Below, piece after piece: positions 1 to 9,212 of a stretch of 64,000 nt of DNA (the first letter of the stretch is position 1; each line of letters opens with the position of its first letter). This DNA is from an uncultured Oceanobacter sp. (lineage in GTDB: Bacteria > Pseudomonadota > Gammaproteobacteria > Pseudomonadales > Oceanobacteraceae). The notes under the pieces are model-generated. The model had not been told where the DNA came from and ran no database searches. It worked only from the letters and a program-made list of their open reading frames with translations. The translations under genes were made by a program, and so were the position numbers. Where the stretch lies: NCBI GenBank assembly GCA_913061185.1, contig CAJXTI010000009.1, forward strand, positions 1 to 64,000, in the 5' to 3' direction.

Positions 1-47
1 CGAGATTTTGCCTGTCTCGTGGGCTCGGAGATGTGTATAAGAGACAG
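1..47 (+). other. Illumina/Nextera adapter remnant (assembly artefact)
   Basis: Bases 14-47 match the Nextera read-2 transposase adapter, including the 19-base Tn5 mosaic end at 29-47. Bases 1-6 (CGAGAT) match the 3' end of the P7 primer. The 7 bases between look like an 8-base i7 index with one base missing. From base 48 onward the uvrC reading frame is clean. This stretch is therefore library-derived, not chromosomal. Confidence 0.95.
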
Positions 48-1295
48 ATCGTATACCACACACGATGCATAGGTTGCCTCGCCTTTGGAATGACTTATAT
101 CAAAACACTCTATTCGCGCAGGGGGGCGAACCAGTCGGAGCAACTCAGCCACCTGAGCCAGTTTTTTCCGGGCCACCTGATGGCCTGATATTTTAGCCTG
201 TGCTCCAGAGCGGGCATTATCTTCTGCCATCGCACGCCACTGTCGCGGTTCGCCACGCACTCCCCGACTGTGACGTACAATACGTTCGAACCGCAGCCGA
301 AGTGCTTCTTGCACAACAGCAATCTCATCGGCTGCGGCATCCACAATCAATTCCGCAGGCATCCCTTCGGCAGCGAAGTCGGACAGATAGAACTGGCCAA
401 TATAGCCAAGCAGCAAGTCCGCATGTTCTTCCCCGGCCGGATTATCAGGGTAATAATTTTTACTGCTCACCAGGCGTCCTTGACGAAAAGCCAGACGGTG
501 GATACATATCACATTTTCATATTCCAGCAGCGCCCACACATCGGCGTCCTTGTTGCCGCTATCGACGCGCTGCTTCTCCTGCACCTGGCGCAACAATTCA
601 ATACGATCACGAATTTCCGCCGCGCGCTCAAAATTCAGCCCCCCTGAGGCATCGAGCATCTGCTGTTGCAGATTTTGCATCAACTGCTGGTTTTGACCGT
701 TAAGGAATAGCGAGGCGTGATAAATATCCCGGCGATAATCCTCCTCAGAAACAAGGCCGACGCAGGGTGCCGAACAGCGTTTTATTTCGTACTGCAAGCA
801 GGGGCGACTGCGATGATTGAAGTAGCTGTCTTCACACGAGCGCAACAGAAACAAACGCTGCAAATAGTTCAGCGCTTCACGCACGGCTGCCGAATTGGGA
901 TAAGGCCCAAAGTATTGACCACCACGACTGGATCGCTTGCCGCGACGATAAGCCAGCAAGGGAAAGGCATGATCTGACAAGTGCAGGTAGGGATAGGATT
1001 TGTCGTCTTTCAGCAGGATGTTATACGGCGGACGATGCTGCTTGATCAGTGTTTGTTCCAGTAGCAGCGCTTCGGCCTCACTGGCGGTGACCGTGACTTC
1101 GATATAATCAATACCGGACACCAAAGCTACCGTCTTGGTATTCAGTCCCCGCGAACGAAAGTAGCTGGAAACCCGATTCTTGAGGTTTTTGGCTTTGCCG
1201 ACGTACAGTAGCTGTTGATCAGCACTGTACATCCGATAAACACCCGCTCGTTGGGTCAGCGTCTTAAGAAACGCTGAAATATCAAACCCGGACAT
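48..1295 (-). CDS. uvrC: UvrABC excinuclease subunit C (3' part missing)
   Basis: UvrC makes both incisions around a bulky lesion in nucleotide excision repair. The frame opens with MSGFDIS at 1295 and stays open to the adapter junction, about 416 codons of a usual ~610. Visible parts are the N-terminal GIY-YIG nuclease (GVYRMY near residue 18, then LLYVGKAKNLKNRV), the central Cys-rich stretch (RPCLQYEIKRCSAPC), a UVR-like motif (LNFERAAEIRDRIELL) and the start of the RNase H-like domain (ECFDISHSKGEATYASCVVYD). The C-terminal catalytic residues and helix-hairpin-helix are lost at the contig edge. The start codon lies directly after the gacA stop, so the two are cotranscribed as in other gammaproteobacteria. 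The truncation is technical, not biological. Confidence 0.95.
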
Positions 1296-1943
1296 TCAGC
1301 TACCGCTGTTGGCGTCAATCACCCCGTGACGAATCGCCAGACGGGTCAGTTCAACATCGCCGTCGATGCCTAGCTTCTCAAACACCCGGTAACGATAACT
1401 GTTCACGGTTTTGGGGCTGAGGAACAACTTTTCTCCAATCGCTGCCGGCTTCTGGCAGTTAACAATCATCAAGGCAATTTGCATTTCCCGTTCGGACAGA
1501 TCATCAAACGGATTATGAAAACTCTCCTGAAATGGCTTCAACGCCATACGCTGGGCAATTTCGGTACTGATGTATTTCTGCCCGCGATGCACTTTCATAA
1601 TGGCGTTGATCATCTCGTCAGCATCAGCACCCTTGGTAATATAGCCCGATGCCCCTGCCTGTAACAGACGCTGGGCAAAAGGATTATCATCACAGGCAGT
1701 CACCGCAATCACACGAATATCCTTAAAGCTGCGAGTAATCTTTCGGGTTGCTTCCAGCCCCCCGATACCTGGCATCTGAACATCCATCAGAATAACGTCC
1801 GGCTCATGGTCTTTGGCAAACTGGATTGCCTGTTCACCACTTTCAGCCTGTCCTGCGACTTCAATTCCCTTTGCGTCAGCCAGCAATGCTGAGATCCCTG
1901 AGCGCACCAGCTCATGATCATCGACTACCAACACAGAAATCAA
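1296..1943 (-). CDS. gacA: GacA/UvrY family response regulator
   Basis: This is the response regulator of the Gac/Bar-Uvr two-component system. In relatives it is phosphorylated by GacS/BarA and drives small RNAs that titrate CsrA/RsmA. Its 215 residues hold a receiver domain (VLVVDDHELVRSG, phospho-acceptor Asp in VILMDVQMPG near residue 54, Lys in GYITKG near 105). A LuxR-type helix-turn-helix follows from about 145 (LSEREMQIALMI, LSPKTVNSYRYRVFEKLGI). Length and start (MISVLVVDDHE) match GacA. It abuts uvrC, the usual arrangement, which favours GacA over other NarL-family members. The sensor kinase is not in the window. Confidence 0.93.
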   Translation of the reverse strand: MISVLVVDDHELVRSGISALLADAKGIEVAGQAESGEQAIQFAKDHEPDVILMDVQMPGIGGLEATRKITRSFKDIRVIAVTACDDNPFAQRLLQAGASGYITKGADADEMINAIMKVHRGQKYISTEIAQRMALKPFQESFHNPFDDLSEREMQIALMIVNCQKPAAIGEKLFLSPKTVNSYRYRVFEKLGIDGDVELTRLAIRHGVIDANSGS

Positions 1944-2025
1944 AGGTTAACCTCGCTATTTATTAACTCACAAGCAACAAACTGCACTCATGATGATTCA
2001 TTTTTGCCGAATAGTACCAAGTTGT

Positions 2026-4740
2026 TCACGCCGGATACATACGATTTCGTTGCCAGGCATACTTTAGCGGATTCAGATTTTTGGTCACTTCGACAACGCC
2101 CTCTTCGTGGTTGTGACGAAGAGTGAACCCAAGACGTCGATTCAAATTCAACATTCCCTGATTGTGTGGAAGCACTGTACCGAACATCTGCAGAACACCG
2201 CGATTAGTCAGGTAATTTATCATAATCTGCATAAGTTGCTTACCCAAACCTTCGCCCCGGCATTGATCGTCGACAATAACCGAATACTCTCCCGCCACAT
2301 CATCCGGATCAATCCAGGCCCGTACCACGCCCATTAACCGGCCATCAATACAGGCTACGAAGGCCATTTCCCGGTCGTAGTCAATTTGGGTAAAACGCGC
2401 CAACTCGCTGTGATCAAACTGGCGACGGGCGCCAAAAAACCTCAGTCGTAATGATTCCGCGCTTAAACCACCATAAAAACGTTCCAGCAACGGCTCATCC
2501 TCTGCCCGAATGGGTCGCACCTGATAATGCGTACCACTGCGCCCCTGATACGATGACTCAAGTTCTTTAGGATAAGGCATGATGGCACTTTTGACCGGAT
2601 GGCCGACTTCACCCGCAATACCAATGGCAATGTAATGCCCGACCCGTTGCCGAATGGCATTCACCTCCAACGCGGCCAGCCATGGATGATTCAGCGCAAT
2701 ATGCGATAGCGCCACTAGCCAGCGCTCCAGCGTCACCAGCTCCCGCTCAATATTATCGGAGCGTTCTTGTAACACGGCGTAGAAATGACTGCGTTTGATC
2801 AGTTTTTCCGCCAGATTGGCATTTAACGGCGGCAGCGCCACCTGCCGGTCAACCAGGGTATCAACCGTTGTACCGCCGCCGCCAAAAAACAGATAAGGTC
2901 CGATTTCGACATCACGACCAATACCAAATGAAAACTGCAGATTATCGAGGGCTCGGTGCATGGTCTGAACGGTATACCCCAGTACCGGGCTTTTTGGAAA
3001 ACGCTCGGCGATTTCAGTCTCCAGCTTTTCCGCACCTTCCATCAACTCATCCAGCGACTGGATATTCCGTACCACACTGCGCATCCGCTCTCGCGGATTA
3101 CGTCCATAAGCAAAGGGATAAAGGTAATCACGGTGATGTACCCGCAACACCCACGGATCAGGTATGTCCGGTGCCGCCTCCAGCAGCTCCGACAATGACG
3201 TTCGATAGCGGTTTTCCGCAAACGCAAAACCGTAAGCCTTGAGCAGCTTCCAGGCATAATTCGGCCATAAATAGTCGCCAGGCCGATGATTGTCGAGAAT
3301 CTCCTTGTCGACATCCATATAAGCATTGGATATCGGTATCTCCAGACTTTCGGGTGTTTCTTTCAGTAATTCCTGAGTCAGCTGATGGCGCACCATGTAC
3401 ATATACGCCGTAATGGCATTATCCGGGGTATCGAACGTTGGCAAGCCTTGCTCGTCAAAAAAATCCCGTGATGTTTCAACCGAAAATTCACCAATCCAGC
3501 TGGTGATAACACTCTTGTTGAAATTTTTGGCCACTTTTACCAACGCTTGCGCATTGGCCAGCGCATCGGTTCCGAGGCCGGGAATATAGATGACCAGCAA
3601 GGCATCCACCTGCTTGTCTGCCAGCAGGGTATTGGCAACCGCCGCCAGCTGCTGCGGTTGCAGCTCCGGATTCAGCAACAGCGGGTTATCGGTTTTGACG
3701 TACTCCGGCAACAAACCACGCAGGTGAGTACGGGTTTCGTCAGACAGGCTGGCCAGTGTCCCACCGTCTTGCAACAGCCGATCCAGCGCCAGAATGGCCG
3801 GGCCACGACCATTGGCAACTACCGCCAGCCTTGGCCCAAAAGATTCCCGCTGCCGCCGGAGCGCATCCACGCAGTGGAACATTTCATCGGTATCGTTTAC
3901 CCGCAGCACACCGGCTCGTGCCAGGGTTTCATCGATCAGCGCATCCCGGCTACGTAATCCCTTGGGAGTACCGATCCGGTTCAGTGGATTTTCCTGAAAG
4001 CGGTTACTCTTTACCGCCAACACCAGCTTGTGACGTGATGCGGCACGTAGCGAGCGCACCAGCGCCTTGCCAGAACCGATTTCATCCAGCTGTACCAGAA
4101 TCGTTTTAACGTGAGGTTCTTGCACCACAAAATCAATCAGATCCGAAAAACTGACATCCTGATTACGCCCCAAGGTCATGACGTGGGAGAATCCAACGTT
4201 ACGACTAAAGGCCCAATCCATTACGCCAGAGGCCAGGGTTCCCGATTGACCTACATAGGCGATATTCCCGGCACGCACCGGAACATGCAGCATACTGGCA
4301 TTAAGTTTTCGCCACGGCACCACCAATCCAAGACAATCTGGCCCCAATACACGAATGCGGGTTTGCTGAATGACTTGCTCAAGACGATCCGATGCCGGAC
4401 GATACTGCCAGGATCGGGTTCTGGCGATGCCGCCGGTCAGTAACAACGCCGCTCCCACCCCCTTGCCATGCAGCTGCTTCAGCACCTTGGGCACCGTTTC
4501 TGCGGGCGTGCAAATAATCGCCAGATCCGGGGTTTCCTGCAATTGACTGATCCGACTCAGGGCAGGCACCCCGTAAACCTGAGTATAACCACGGGTATTG
4601 ATCGGAATAATGGTGCCAGGAAACTCACCATTAAGCAGGTTACGAACAATCGCTCCTCCGACACTGCCGGGACGCTCGGAAGCACCAATCACAGCAATCA
4701 CTTTGGGCCGAAAGAACAACTCGAGGGAACGAGTACCCAT
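2026..4740 (-). CDS. Pat/YfiQ-type protein lysine acetyltransferase (ACD-like + GNAT)
   Basis: The 904 residues show the layout of protein acetyltransferase Pat (YfiQ/Pka). An N-terminal CoA-binding Rossmann unit (AVIGASERPGSVG near residue 17) and a succinyl-CoA-ligase-like region (GPDCLGLVVP near 132) come first. A degenerate ATP-grasp region follows (about 480-700), then a C-terminal GNAT domain (about 735-885, acetyl-CoA loop CRGEGLGKQLM). Where active ADP-forming acyl-CoA ligases have an SHTG motif with the phosphorylated His, this protein reads RIGTPKGL, so the His is absent. That is expected of Pat, which uses the ligase part for sensing rather than catalysis. Known family targets include acetyl-CoA synthetase. 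It is divergent from an HDAC-family deacetylase 77 bp away, suggesting opposing enzymes. An ADP-forming acetyl-CoA ligase is the alternative but lacks support. Confidence 0.85.
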   Translation of the reverse strand: MGTRSLELFFRPKVIAVIGASERPGSVGGAIVRNLLNGEFPGTIIPINTRGYTQVYGVPALSRISQLQETPDLAIICTPAETVPKVLKQLHGKGVGAALLLTGGIARTRSWQYRPASDRLEQVIQQTRIRVLGPDCLGLVVPWRKLNASMLHVPVRAGNIAYVGQSGTLASGVMDWAFSRNVGFSHVMTLGRNQDVSFSDLIDFVVQEPHVKTILVQLDEIGSGKALVRSLRAASRHKLVLAVKSNRFQENPLNRIGTPKGLRSRDALIDETLARAGVLRVNDTDEMFHCVDALRRQRESFGPRLAVVANGRGPAILALDRLLQDGGTLASLSDETRTHLRGLLPEYVKTDNPLLLNPELQPQQLAAVANTLLADKQVDALLVIYIPGLGTDALANAQALVKVAKNFNKSVITSWIGEFSVETSRDFFDEQGLPTFDTPDNAITAYMYMVRHQLTQELLKETPESLEIPISNAYMDVDKEILDNHRPGDYLWPNYAWKLLKAYGFAFAENRYRTSLSELLEAAPDIPDPWVLRVHHRDYLYPFAYGRNPRERMRSVVRNIQSLDELMEGAEKLETEIAERFPKSPVLGYTVQTMHRALDNLQFSFGIGRDVEIGPYLFFGGGGTTVDTLVDRQVALPPLNANLAEKLIKRSHFYAVLQERSDNIERELVTLERWLVALSHIALNHPWLAALEVNAIRQRVGHYIAIGIAGEVGHPVKSAIMPYPKELESSYQGRSGTHYQVRPIRAEDEPLLERFYGGLSAESLRLRFFGARRQFDHSELARFTQIDYDREMAFVACIDGRLMGVVRAWIDPDDVAGEYSVIVDDQCRGEGLGKQLMQIMINYLTNRGVLQMFGTVLPHNQGMLNLNRRLGFTLRHNHEEGVVEVTKNLNPLKYAWQRNRMYPA

Positions 4741-4817
4741 GTATTGTGATCCTTTAGTTGAGTTGGCCTGAGTGTAACGGCTAGATACACTGATAAAAAC
4801 AGCAGAAATATGTCTTT

Positions 4818-5765
4818 ATGAGCACAGGATACTACGCGTTTCACCAGCACTTTGGCCATGACACAGGCGAAGACCACCCTGAACATGCCAGCCGAATTCT
4901 GGCACTGGAGCAAATTCTTCACAAAACAGGCTTGTGGGATCAACTGACCACTCACGAAGGTCGATCCGCACACCTGCCTGATATTCTTCGGGCACACAAC
5001 AAAGCCTATGTTAATGAATTGCATCTGATCCAGCCGGAACAGGGTCATATCATGATCGATGAAGACACCCTGATGTCTTCAGGCAGCCTGGAAGCCGCGC
5101 TTTATTCTGTGGGCACCACCACGCAGGCTCTCGATGACGTCATAAAAAACGTACATCGCAATGCGTTTGCCGCGATCCGCCCACCCGGACATCATGCCGA
5201 ACGGGGCAAGTCCATGGGCTTCTGTTTTTTTAACAACACCGCCATCGCCGCACTCAGAGCCGCCGACGTTCATCACCTGCAACGCATCGCAATCTTGGAT
5301 TTTGATGCCCACCAAGGTAATGGCACCATCGATATATTGCAGAATGACCAGCGTTTTTTACTGCTATCCAGCTTTCAACACCCCTTCTACCCTTACACCC
5401 ACTATGAGCAAAACAAATATACCAACCTGATTAATGTCCACCTGGCTCAAGGTGCCACCGGCACAGACTTCCGCCAAGGCGTCGAAGAGCACTGGGCACC
5501 GGCACTGAAGCGCTTTGCGCCAGAGCTTATCCTGGTATCGGCTGGCTTTGATGCCCACAAGGACGACCCTATGGCCGAACTCAATTTCGAAGAGCAAGAC
5601 TACGCCTGGATCAGCCAATGGATCTGCAACCAGTGCCAGAGCCGCAACATCCCATGGCTCGCCATTCTGGAAGGTGGCTACGACCTCAACGCCCTGGCAC
5701 GGTCGGCAACGCTGTTTATTGCCGCCATGCTAGAAAAACCAGCGAGTAACCAACCGCCAGCGTGA
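4818..5765 (+). CDS. Histone deacetylase-family (arginase-fold) amidohydrolase
   Basis: The 315-residue protein belongs to the zinc-dependent HDAC/AcuC/acetylpolyamine amidohydrolase family. The His dyad is in RPPGHHAERG (near 116). Zinc ligands are in LDFDAHQGNGT (Asp and first His kept; the usual second His is Gln) and in SAGFDAHKDDP (near 243). The closing GGYDL motif carries the transition-state Tyr. All residues needed for zinc binding and hydrolysis are present. It probably removes acetyl groups from proteins or small amines; sequence alone does not separate these. The gene is divergent from the Pat-like acetyltransferase with a 77-bp shared promoter region, the same pairing logic as acuA/acuC in Bacillus. 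No signal peptide. Confidence 0.87.
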   Translation: MSTGYYAFHQHFGHDTGEDHPEHASRILALEQILHKTGLWDQLTTHEGRSAHLPDILRAHNKAYVNELHLIQPEQGHIMIDEDTLMSSGSLEAALYSVGTTTQALDDVIKNVHRNAFAAIRPPGHHAERGKSMGFCFFNNTAIAALRAADVHHLQRIAILDFDAHQGNGTIDILQNDQRFLLLSSFQHPFYPYTHYEQNKYTNLINVHLAQGATGTDFRQGVEEHWAPALKRFAPELILVSAGFDAHKDDPMAELNFEEQDYAWISQWICNQCQSRNIPWLAILEGGYDLNALARSATLFIAAMLEKPASNQPPA

Positions 5766-5853
5766 CCAATACCCGGAAAGAACCAGCTAAGCCATTGATT
5801 TAATACAAAAGTGTTGACGTATAAAAAACAGCGGGTATTATACGCGCCAGTTC

Positions 5854-5944
5854 GGAGGGATGGCTGAGTGGTTGAAAGCACCGGTCTTGAAAACCGGCGT
5901 AGGTTAATAGCCTACCTAGGGTTCAAATCCCTATCCCTCCGCCA
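5854..5944 (+). tRNA. tRNA-Ser(UGA)
   Basis: The acceptor stem GGAGGGA pairs perfectly with TCCCTCC. The anticodon loop CTTGAAA gives anticodon UGA. There is a long variable arm (GTAGGTTAATAGCCTAC) typical of serine tRNAs, a T-loop GGTTCAAATCC, discriminator G and an encoded CCA end. Length is 91 with CCA. Confidence 0.97.
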
Positions 5945-5952
5945 TTATTCTT

Positions 5953-5990
5953 AAAAAAGCCCCAGACCTTCACAGGACTGGGGCTTTTTT
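5953..5990 (+). terminator. Rho-independent terminator after tRNA-Ser
   Basis: A 7-bp GC-rich stem (GCCCCAG / CTGGGGC) with a 12-base loop is flanked by A6 upstream and T6 downstream, 8 bases after the tRNA. Confidence 0.9.
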
Positions 5991-6076
5991 ATTGGAAAAT
6001 TCAGACACTTATGCCCGTTCAGCTAAAGGTAACGTGCGAATAGTCATACCCATCTGACATTCCCCAATGCTTTAAG

Positions 6077-6691
6077 TCAGCTCAGTATTTCTTCGATGGT
6101 GATGTAGTCACCCACACGGCCAGTCATCTGTTCAGCATCGGTATTAACCGGCAGCGTTTTCTTGCCTGGTCTCCAGCCTGCCGGGCAGACCTCGCCCGTT
6201 TTAGTGGCATACTGCCAGGCTTCTACCTGACGCAAAAACTCATTAACGTTACGGCCAACCGAATCAGCCTGTACTTCCTGTGCCACACAGACACCATCCG
6301 GGTTGAACAGGAAACGACCGCGTAATGCCACGCCTTCTTCTTCAATCAGCACACCAAAGTCACGACTGACTTCCTGAGTTGTATCGGCACCGATGGTCAA
6401 CTGTAGACCGGCAAGAACCGGCTCCGTCTCGACAAAGCGCTTGTGCGAGAATTTGGAATCCACCGAAACAGCCAGAATCTCGACGCCCATTTGCTGAAAC
6501 TCATCGTATTTAGCATTCATTGCCGCAATTTCTGTCGGACAAACAAAGGTGAAATCTGCCGGATAGAAACAGATCACGGCCCATTTACCCTTATAGTCTT
6601 CACTGGATACAGTAGTGTAATGCCCGCTTTTGGCATCATACGCATCCATAGTGAATTCCGGCATTTCGCGACGTACCATGGTTGAACTCAT
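6077..6691 (-). CDS. Typical 2-Cys peroxiredoxin (AhpC/Prx1 class)
   Basis: A thiol peroxidase that reduces hydrogen peroxide and alkyl peroxides. The peroxidatic Cys is in FTFVCPTE and the resolving Cys in TGEVCPAGW, so it is a typical 2-Cys enzyme. The body (about 204 residues) is the normal family length. Two starts are plausible in one frame. The chosen start at 6691 (MSSTMVRREMPEF) has GAGGAG nine bases upstream. A second start at 6781 (MSCDTPLKPRKPKKPEQADAG) has an equally good AGAGGAG and adds a basic, proline-rich 30-residue extension. The gene is monocistronic with an AT-rich dyad upstream. No disulfide reductase (ahpF) is adjacent, so the reductant partner is unknown. Confidence 0.9.
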   Translation of the reverse strand: MSSTMVRREMPEFTMDAYDAKSGHYTTVSSEDYKGKWAVICFYPADFTFVCPTEIAAMNAKYDEFQQMGVEILAVSVDSKFSHKRFVETEPVLAGLQLTIGADTTQEVSRDFGVLIEEEGVALRGRFLFNPDGVCVAQEVQADSVGRNVNEFLRQVEAWQYATKTGEVCPAGWRPGKKTLPVNTDAEQMTGRVGDYITIEEILS

Positions 6692-6872
6692 CGTCTTTTT
6701 CTCCTCAAAATTAGTCATTCCTGCATCAGCCTGCTCAGGCTTTTTTGGCTTACGTGGTTTGAGCGGTGTATCGCAACTCATAACGTTCTCCTCTGCTTGG
6801 TGCCGCAGCCTGTTGCCACAGCTCTTCGATTAGCGCCGTGGAACTCACATCGGCCGCCTATCTGCAGCTATA

Positions 6873-6892
6873 ATATAACCAATTAGTTATAT
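6873..6892. promoter_or_regulatory. 20-bp near-perfect palindrome upstream of peroxiredoxin
   Basis: The sequence ATATAACCAA/TTAGTTATAT is an inverted repeat with a single mismatched pair (18 of 20 symmetric). It is centred at 6882/6883, about 100 bp upstream of the long start, inside the only AT-rich stretch of the spacer. Symmetry and position suggest a dimeric repressor or activator site, possibly redox-linked. The protein is not identifiable from the sequence. Confidence 0.45.
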
Positions 6893-7015
6893 TTAAATAT
6901 ACAAATATTCATAAGAGCGATGGGTAAAGCCTATAGAGCAGAAAAAACACACATGACGCGCTATATACGCGCCATACAGAGGAAGGTGAGAATAAATAAA
7001 GGAGAGAAACAGACA

Positions 7016-7036
7016 CGGATGGCAGAAAGCCATCCG
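7016..7036 (-). terminator. Hairpin after proX, likely operon terminator
   Basis: A perfect 8-bp stem (CGGATGGC / GCCATCCG) with a 5-base loop lies 45 bp downstream of the proX stop on the minus strand, followed by a pyrimidine-rich but not pure-T tail. Its position suggests the end of the proVWX transcript. Confidence 0.5.
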
Positions 7037-7080
7037 GAGCCCAGCACGGGCACCGGATTAAATAGATAGTCCCAGATGGG

Positions 7081-8079
7081 TTACTCAGCCGCCGCCAGCG
7101 CCGTTTTCACCCAGCCATCAAAGGTCTTCTGGTTAGCTTTGATCCACAGGTCGGCATGCCGTTCGATATCAGCAACCGAGTCGTCACCATTGGCGATCAT
7201 TCTGTTTTCCGCACTGACGGCATTGATCGGTAATTTCATAACGGCGAACAGTTTCGCCGCAGCCGGGTTGTTCTCCGCCCAGGTTTTGTTTGCCACAATG
7301 CGCTCGGCGTTGATATCAAAACCGTAGTCCTTGCCGTTCGCCAGCCGGGTATCCGTGCCATTCGGATTGGCAGAGTAAGGCACCTCCAGCCACACCACAT
7401 CCCTGCCCGGTATCAATTTGCCAGACACCCAATATGGGGTCCAGGTGTAATACAGAACTGGCTTGCCCTCATTATAACGGGCGATGGTATCGGAAATAAT
7501 GGCAGCGTATTGCCCCTGATTGTGGCTGATACGGTCACGCAGCGTGAATACATCCAACTGGTATTCAATCACGCCTTCGCAGCCCCAACCGGCATTACAG
7601 CCAGCCAGATCCGCCTTGCCGTCACCGTTGGTGTCGAACAGTTGCGCCAACTTGGGATCTTTCAGGTCAGTGATTTTGCTGATGCCGTATTTTTCTGCGG
7701 TTTTTTTATCAATCAGGTAGCCCTGAGCAGCACCGTTGATATAGGTGCCCTGGCGGTAGAATTTTTCGTCACCTCCCGCATTTTTGTACATGGTGTTATG
7801 CAGCGGATACCAGTTCACGGTCGTGTAGGTCAAGTCGCCATTGGCAATAGCGGTATAACCGACACTGTAATCCACTTCCTTGATCGGCTTGATGTCATAA
7901 CCCAGCTTGGCCAGTGCTTTATTGACAATGACGGTCTGGAATTTTTCTTCCGCGATCGGGCTGTGAAATGCCTGCACACGAATACCTTTGCCGGGCAGGT
8001 CAGCCCCGTTAACAACACTGCTCAATATCAGGGTAGCCACACTGGTAGCGAAGCCAGCCATCAAAGATCTGGTTTTCAT
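7081..8079 (-). CDS. proX: Glycine betaine/proline ABC transporter, periplasmic binding protein ProX
   Basis: The soluble receptor of the ProU osmoprotectant importer. Its 332 residues begin with a signal peptide ([19 protein letters not shown], predicted cleavage after VNGA near residue 26). The mature OpuAC-type fold shows the E. coli ProX-like features [27 protein letters not shown], the [19 protein letters not shown] segment and [16 protein letters not shown]; its aromatic residues form the betaine cage in the family. It is the last gene of proV-proW-proX, 11 bases after proW. Length matches E. coli ProX. Confidence 0.94.
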   Translation of the reverse strand: MKTRSLMAGFATSVATLILSSVVNGADLPGKGIRVQAFHSPIAEEKFQTVIVNKALAKLGYDIKPIKEVDYSVGYTAIANGDLTYTTVNWYPLHNTMYKNAGGDEKFYRQGTYINGAAQGYLIDKKTAEKYGISKITDLKDPKLAQLFDTNGDGKADLAGCNAGWGCEGVIEYQLDVFTLRDRISHNQGQYAAIISDTIARYNEGKPVLYYTWTPYWVSGKLIPGRDVVWLEVPYSANPNGTDTRLANGKDYGFDINAERIVANKTWAENNPAAAKLFAVMKLPINAVSAENRMIANGDDSVADIERHADLWIKANQKTFDGWVKTALAAAE

Positions 8080-8090
8080 AGTCGTTCCTG

Positions 8091-9212
8091 TTATGGGTTT
8101 CTGTTGATCAGTCTGAGCAGCAGGCCGACAGGGCCGACCTGATACCAGTGACGTGCGCCGCGTGCGCGGGCATCCTGACCCAGCGCCTGGGTCAGGCGAT
8201 CGAGAATAATGGCGAGAATCACAATGCCGATGCCGCCCACTGCAGCCAGACCAATATCCAATCGGCCAATCCCCCGCAGTACCATCAGTCCCAGTCCGCC
8301 GACAGATATCATGGAGGCAATCACCACCATCGACAGACTCAGCATCAACGTCTGATTGACCCCAGCCATAATCGTTGGCATCGCCAGTGGTAACTGTACT
8401 TTAAACAGCAGCTGGCGCGGACTGGCACCAAAGGATGCTGACGCTTCAATCAGATCACCTGGAACCTGACGGATACCTAAATTGGTCAAGCGGATCACTG
8501 GCGGCATGGCAAACACAATGGTCACTACCACGCCCGGAACATTACCGATGCCGAACAGCATCACGATGGGTACCAGATAGACAAATGCCGGTGTGGTCTG
8601 CATGGCATCCAGTGTCGGCCGCAGCATGCGGTTTAAACCATTGCTACGGGCCATCAAAACGCCCAACGGCAACCCCAGCAGGATGCAGAAAAAGACCGAG
8701 GTGAGTACCAGCGACAACGTCGTCATGGCTTCACTCCAGGCGCCGATGGCACCCAGTATAACCATCCCCAGTGCTGTACCGATCGCCAGGCGGCCGCCAG
8801 CCAATTGCCATGCCAGCAGGGCAAACAGCCCTATCATCAGCAGCGGTGGGGTGCTGTTGAGCAATAAATCGATGGCGTTCAGTGTGGCATCAATCGGCAC
8901 TTTGATGCCGATAAAAAACGACCGAAAATGCACCACCATCCAATTCAGTCCGTGTTCCACCCACTCTTGCAGCGGCACCCAGGCTTCTGGAAAAGGATCT
9001 GCCAAAGTGAATTCCACAGCCTCTTTGACACTGTCGTCCTGCAACCAGCTTTCGGTCTGATCGTTATCAGATGCTGGCTCCGCATTACCCCAAGGATTGG
9101 TTTCGGCACGATTATCCGCCGCAGAAGCGAATGGATTATCCTCTGGTTCACCTTTTGGCTCACCTTGGGGGTTGTTCGGTGTTGCGACGAAGGGATTGCT
9201 GTCGTCACTCAT
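8091..9212 (-). CDS. proW: Glycine betaine/proline ABC transporter permease ProW
   Basis: Inner-membrane permease of ProU, 373 residues. A long hydrophilic N-terminal tail (about 1-95) contains repeated NPF/NPW tripeptides. It is followed by about six to seven membrane segments and the permease coupling loop ([22 protein letters not shown], near 275). E. coli ProW also has a long N-terminal extension, but the spaced Asn-Pro-Phe/Trp motifs are distinctive here. The start codon overlaps the proV stop by four bases, indicating translational coupling. Confidence 0.93.
   Translation of the reverse strand: MSDDSNPFVATPNNPQGEPKGEPEDNPFASAADNRAETNPWGNAEPASDNDQTESWLQDDSVKEAVEFTLADPFPEAWVPLQEWVEHGLNWMVVHFRSFFIGIKVPIDATLNAIDLLLNSTPPLLMIGLFALLAWQLAGGRLAIGTALGMVILGAIGAWSEAMTTLSLVLTSVFFCILLGLPLGVLMARSNGLNRMLRPTLDAMQTTPAFVYLVPIVMLFGIGNVPGVVVTIVFAMPPVIRLTNLGIRQVPGDLIEASASFGASPRQLLFKVQLPLAMPTIMAGVNQTLMLSLSMVVIASMISVGGLGLMVLRGIGRLDIGLAAVGGIGIVILAIILDRLTQALGQDARARGARHWYQVGPVGLLLRLINRNP

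Noticed and set aside
1-47. Natural Tn5-like mosaic end marking a transposon
   Set aside because: The full adapter including non-transposon bases and the P7 tail is present, so it is a sequencing reagent sequence.
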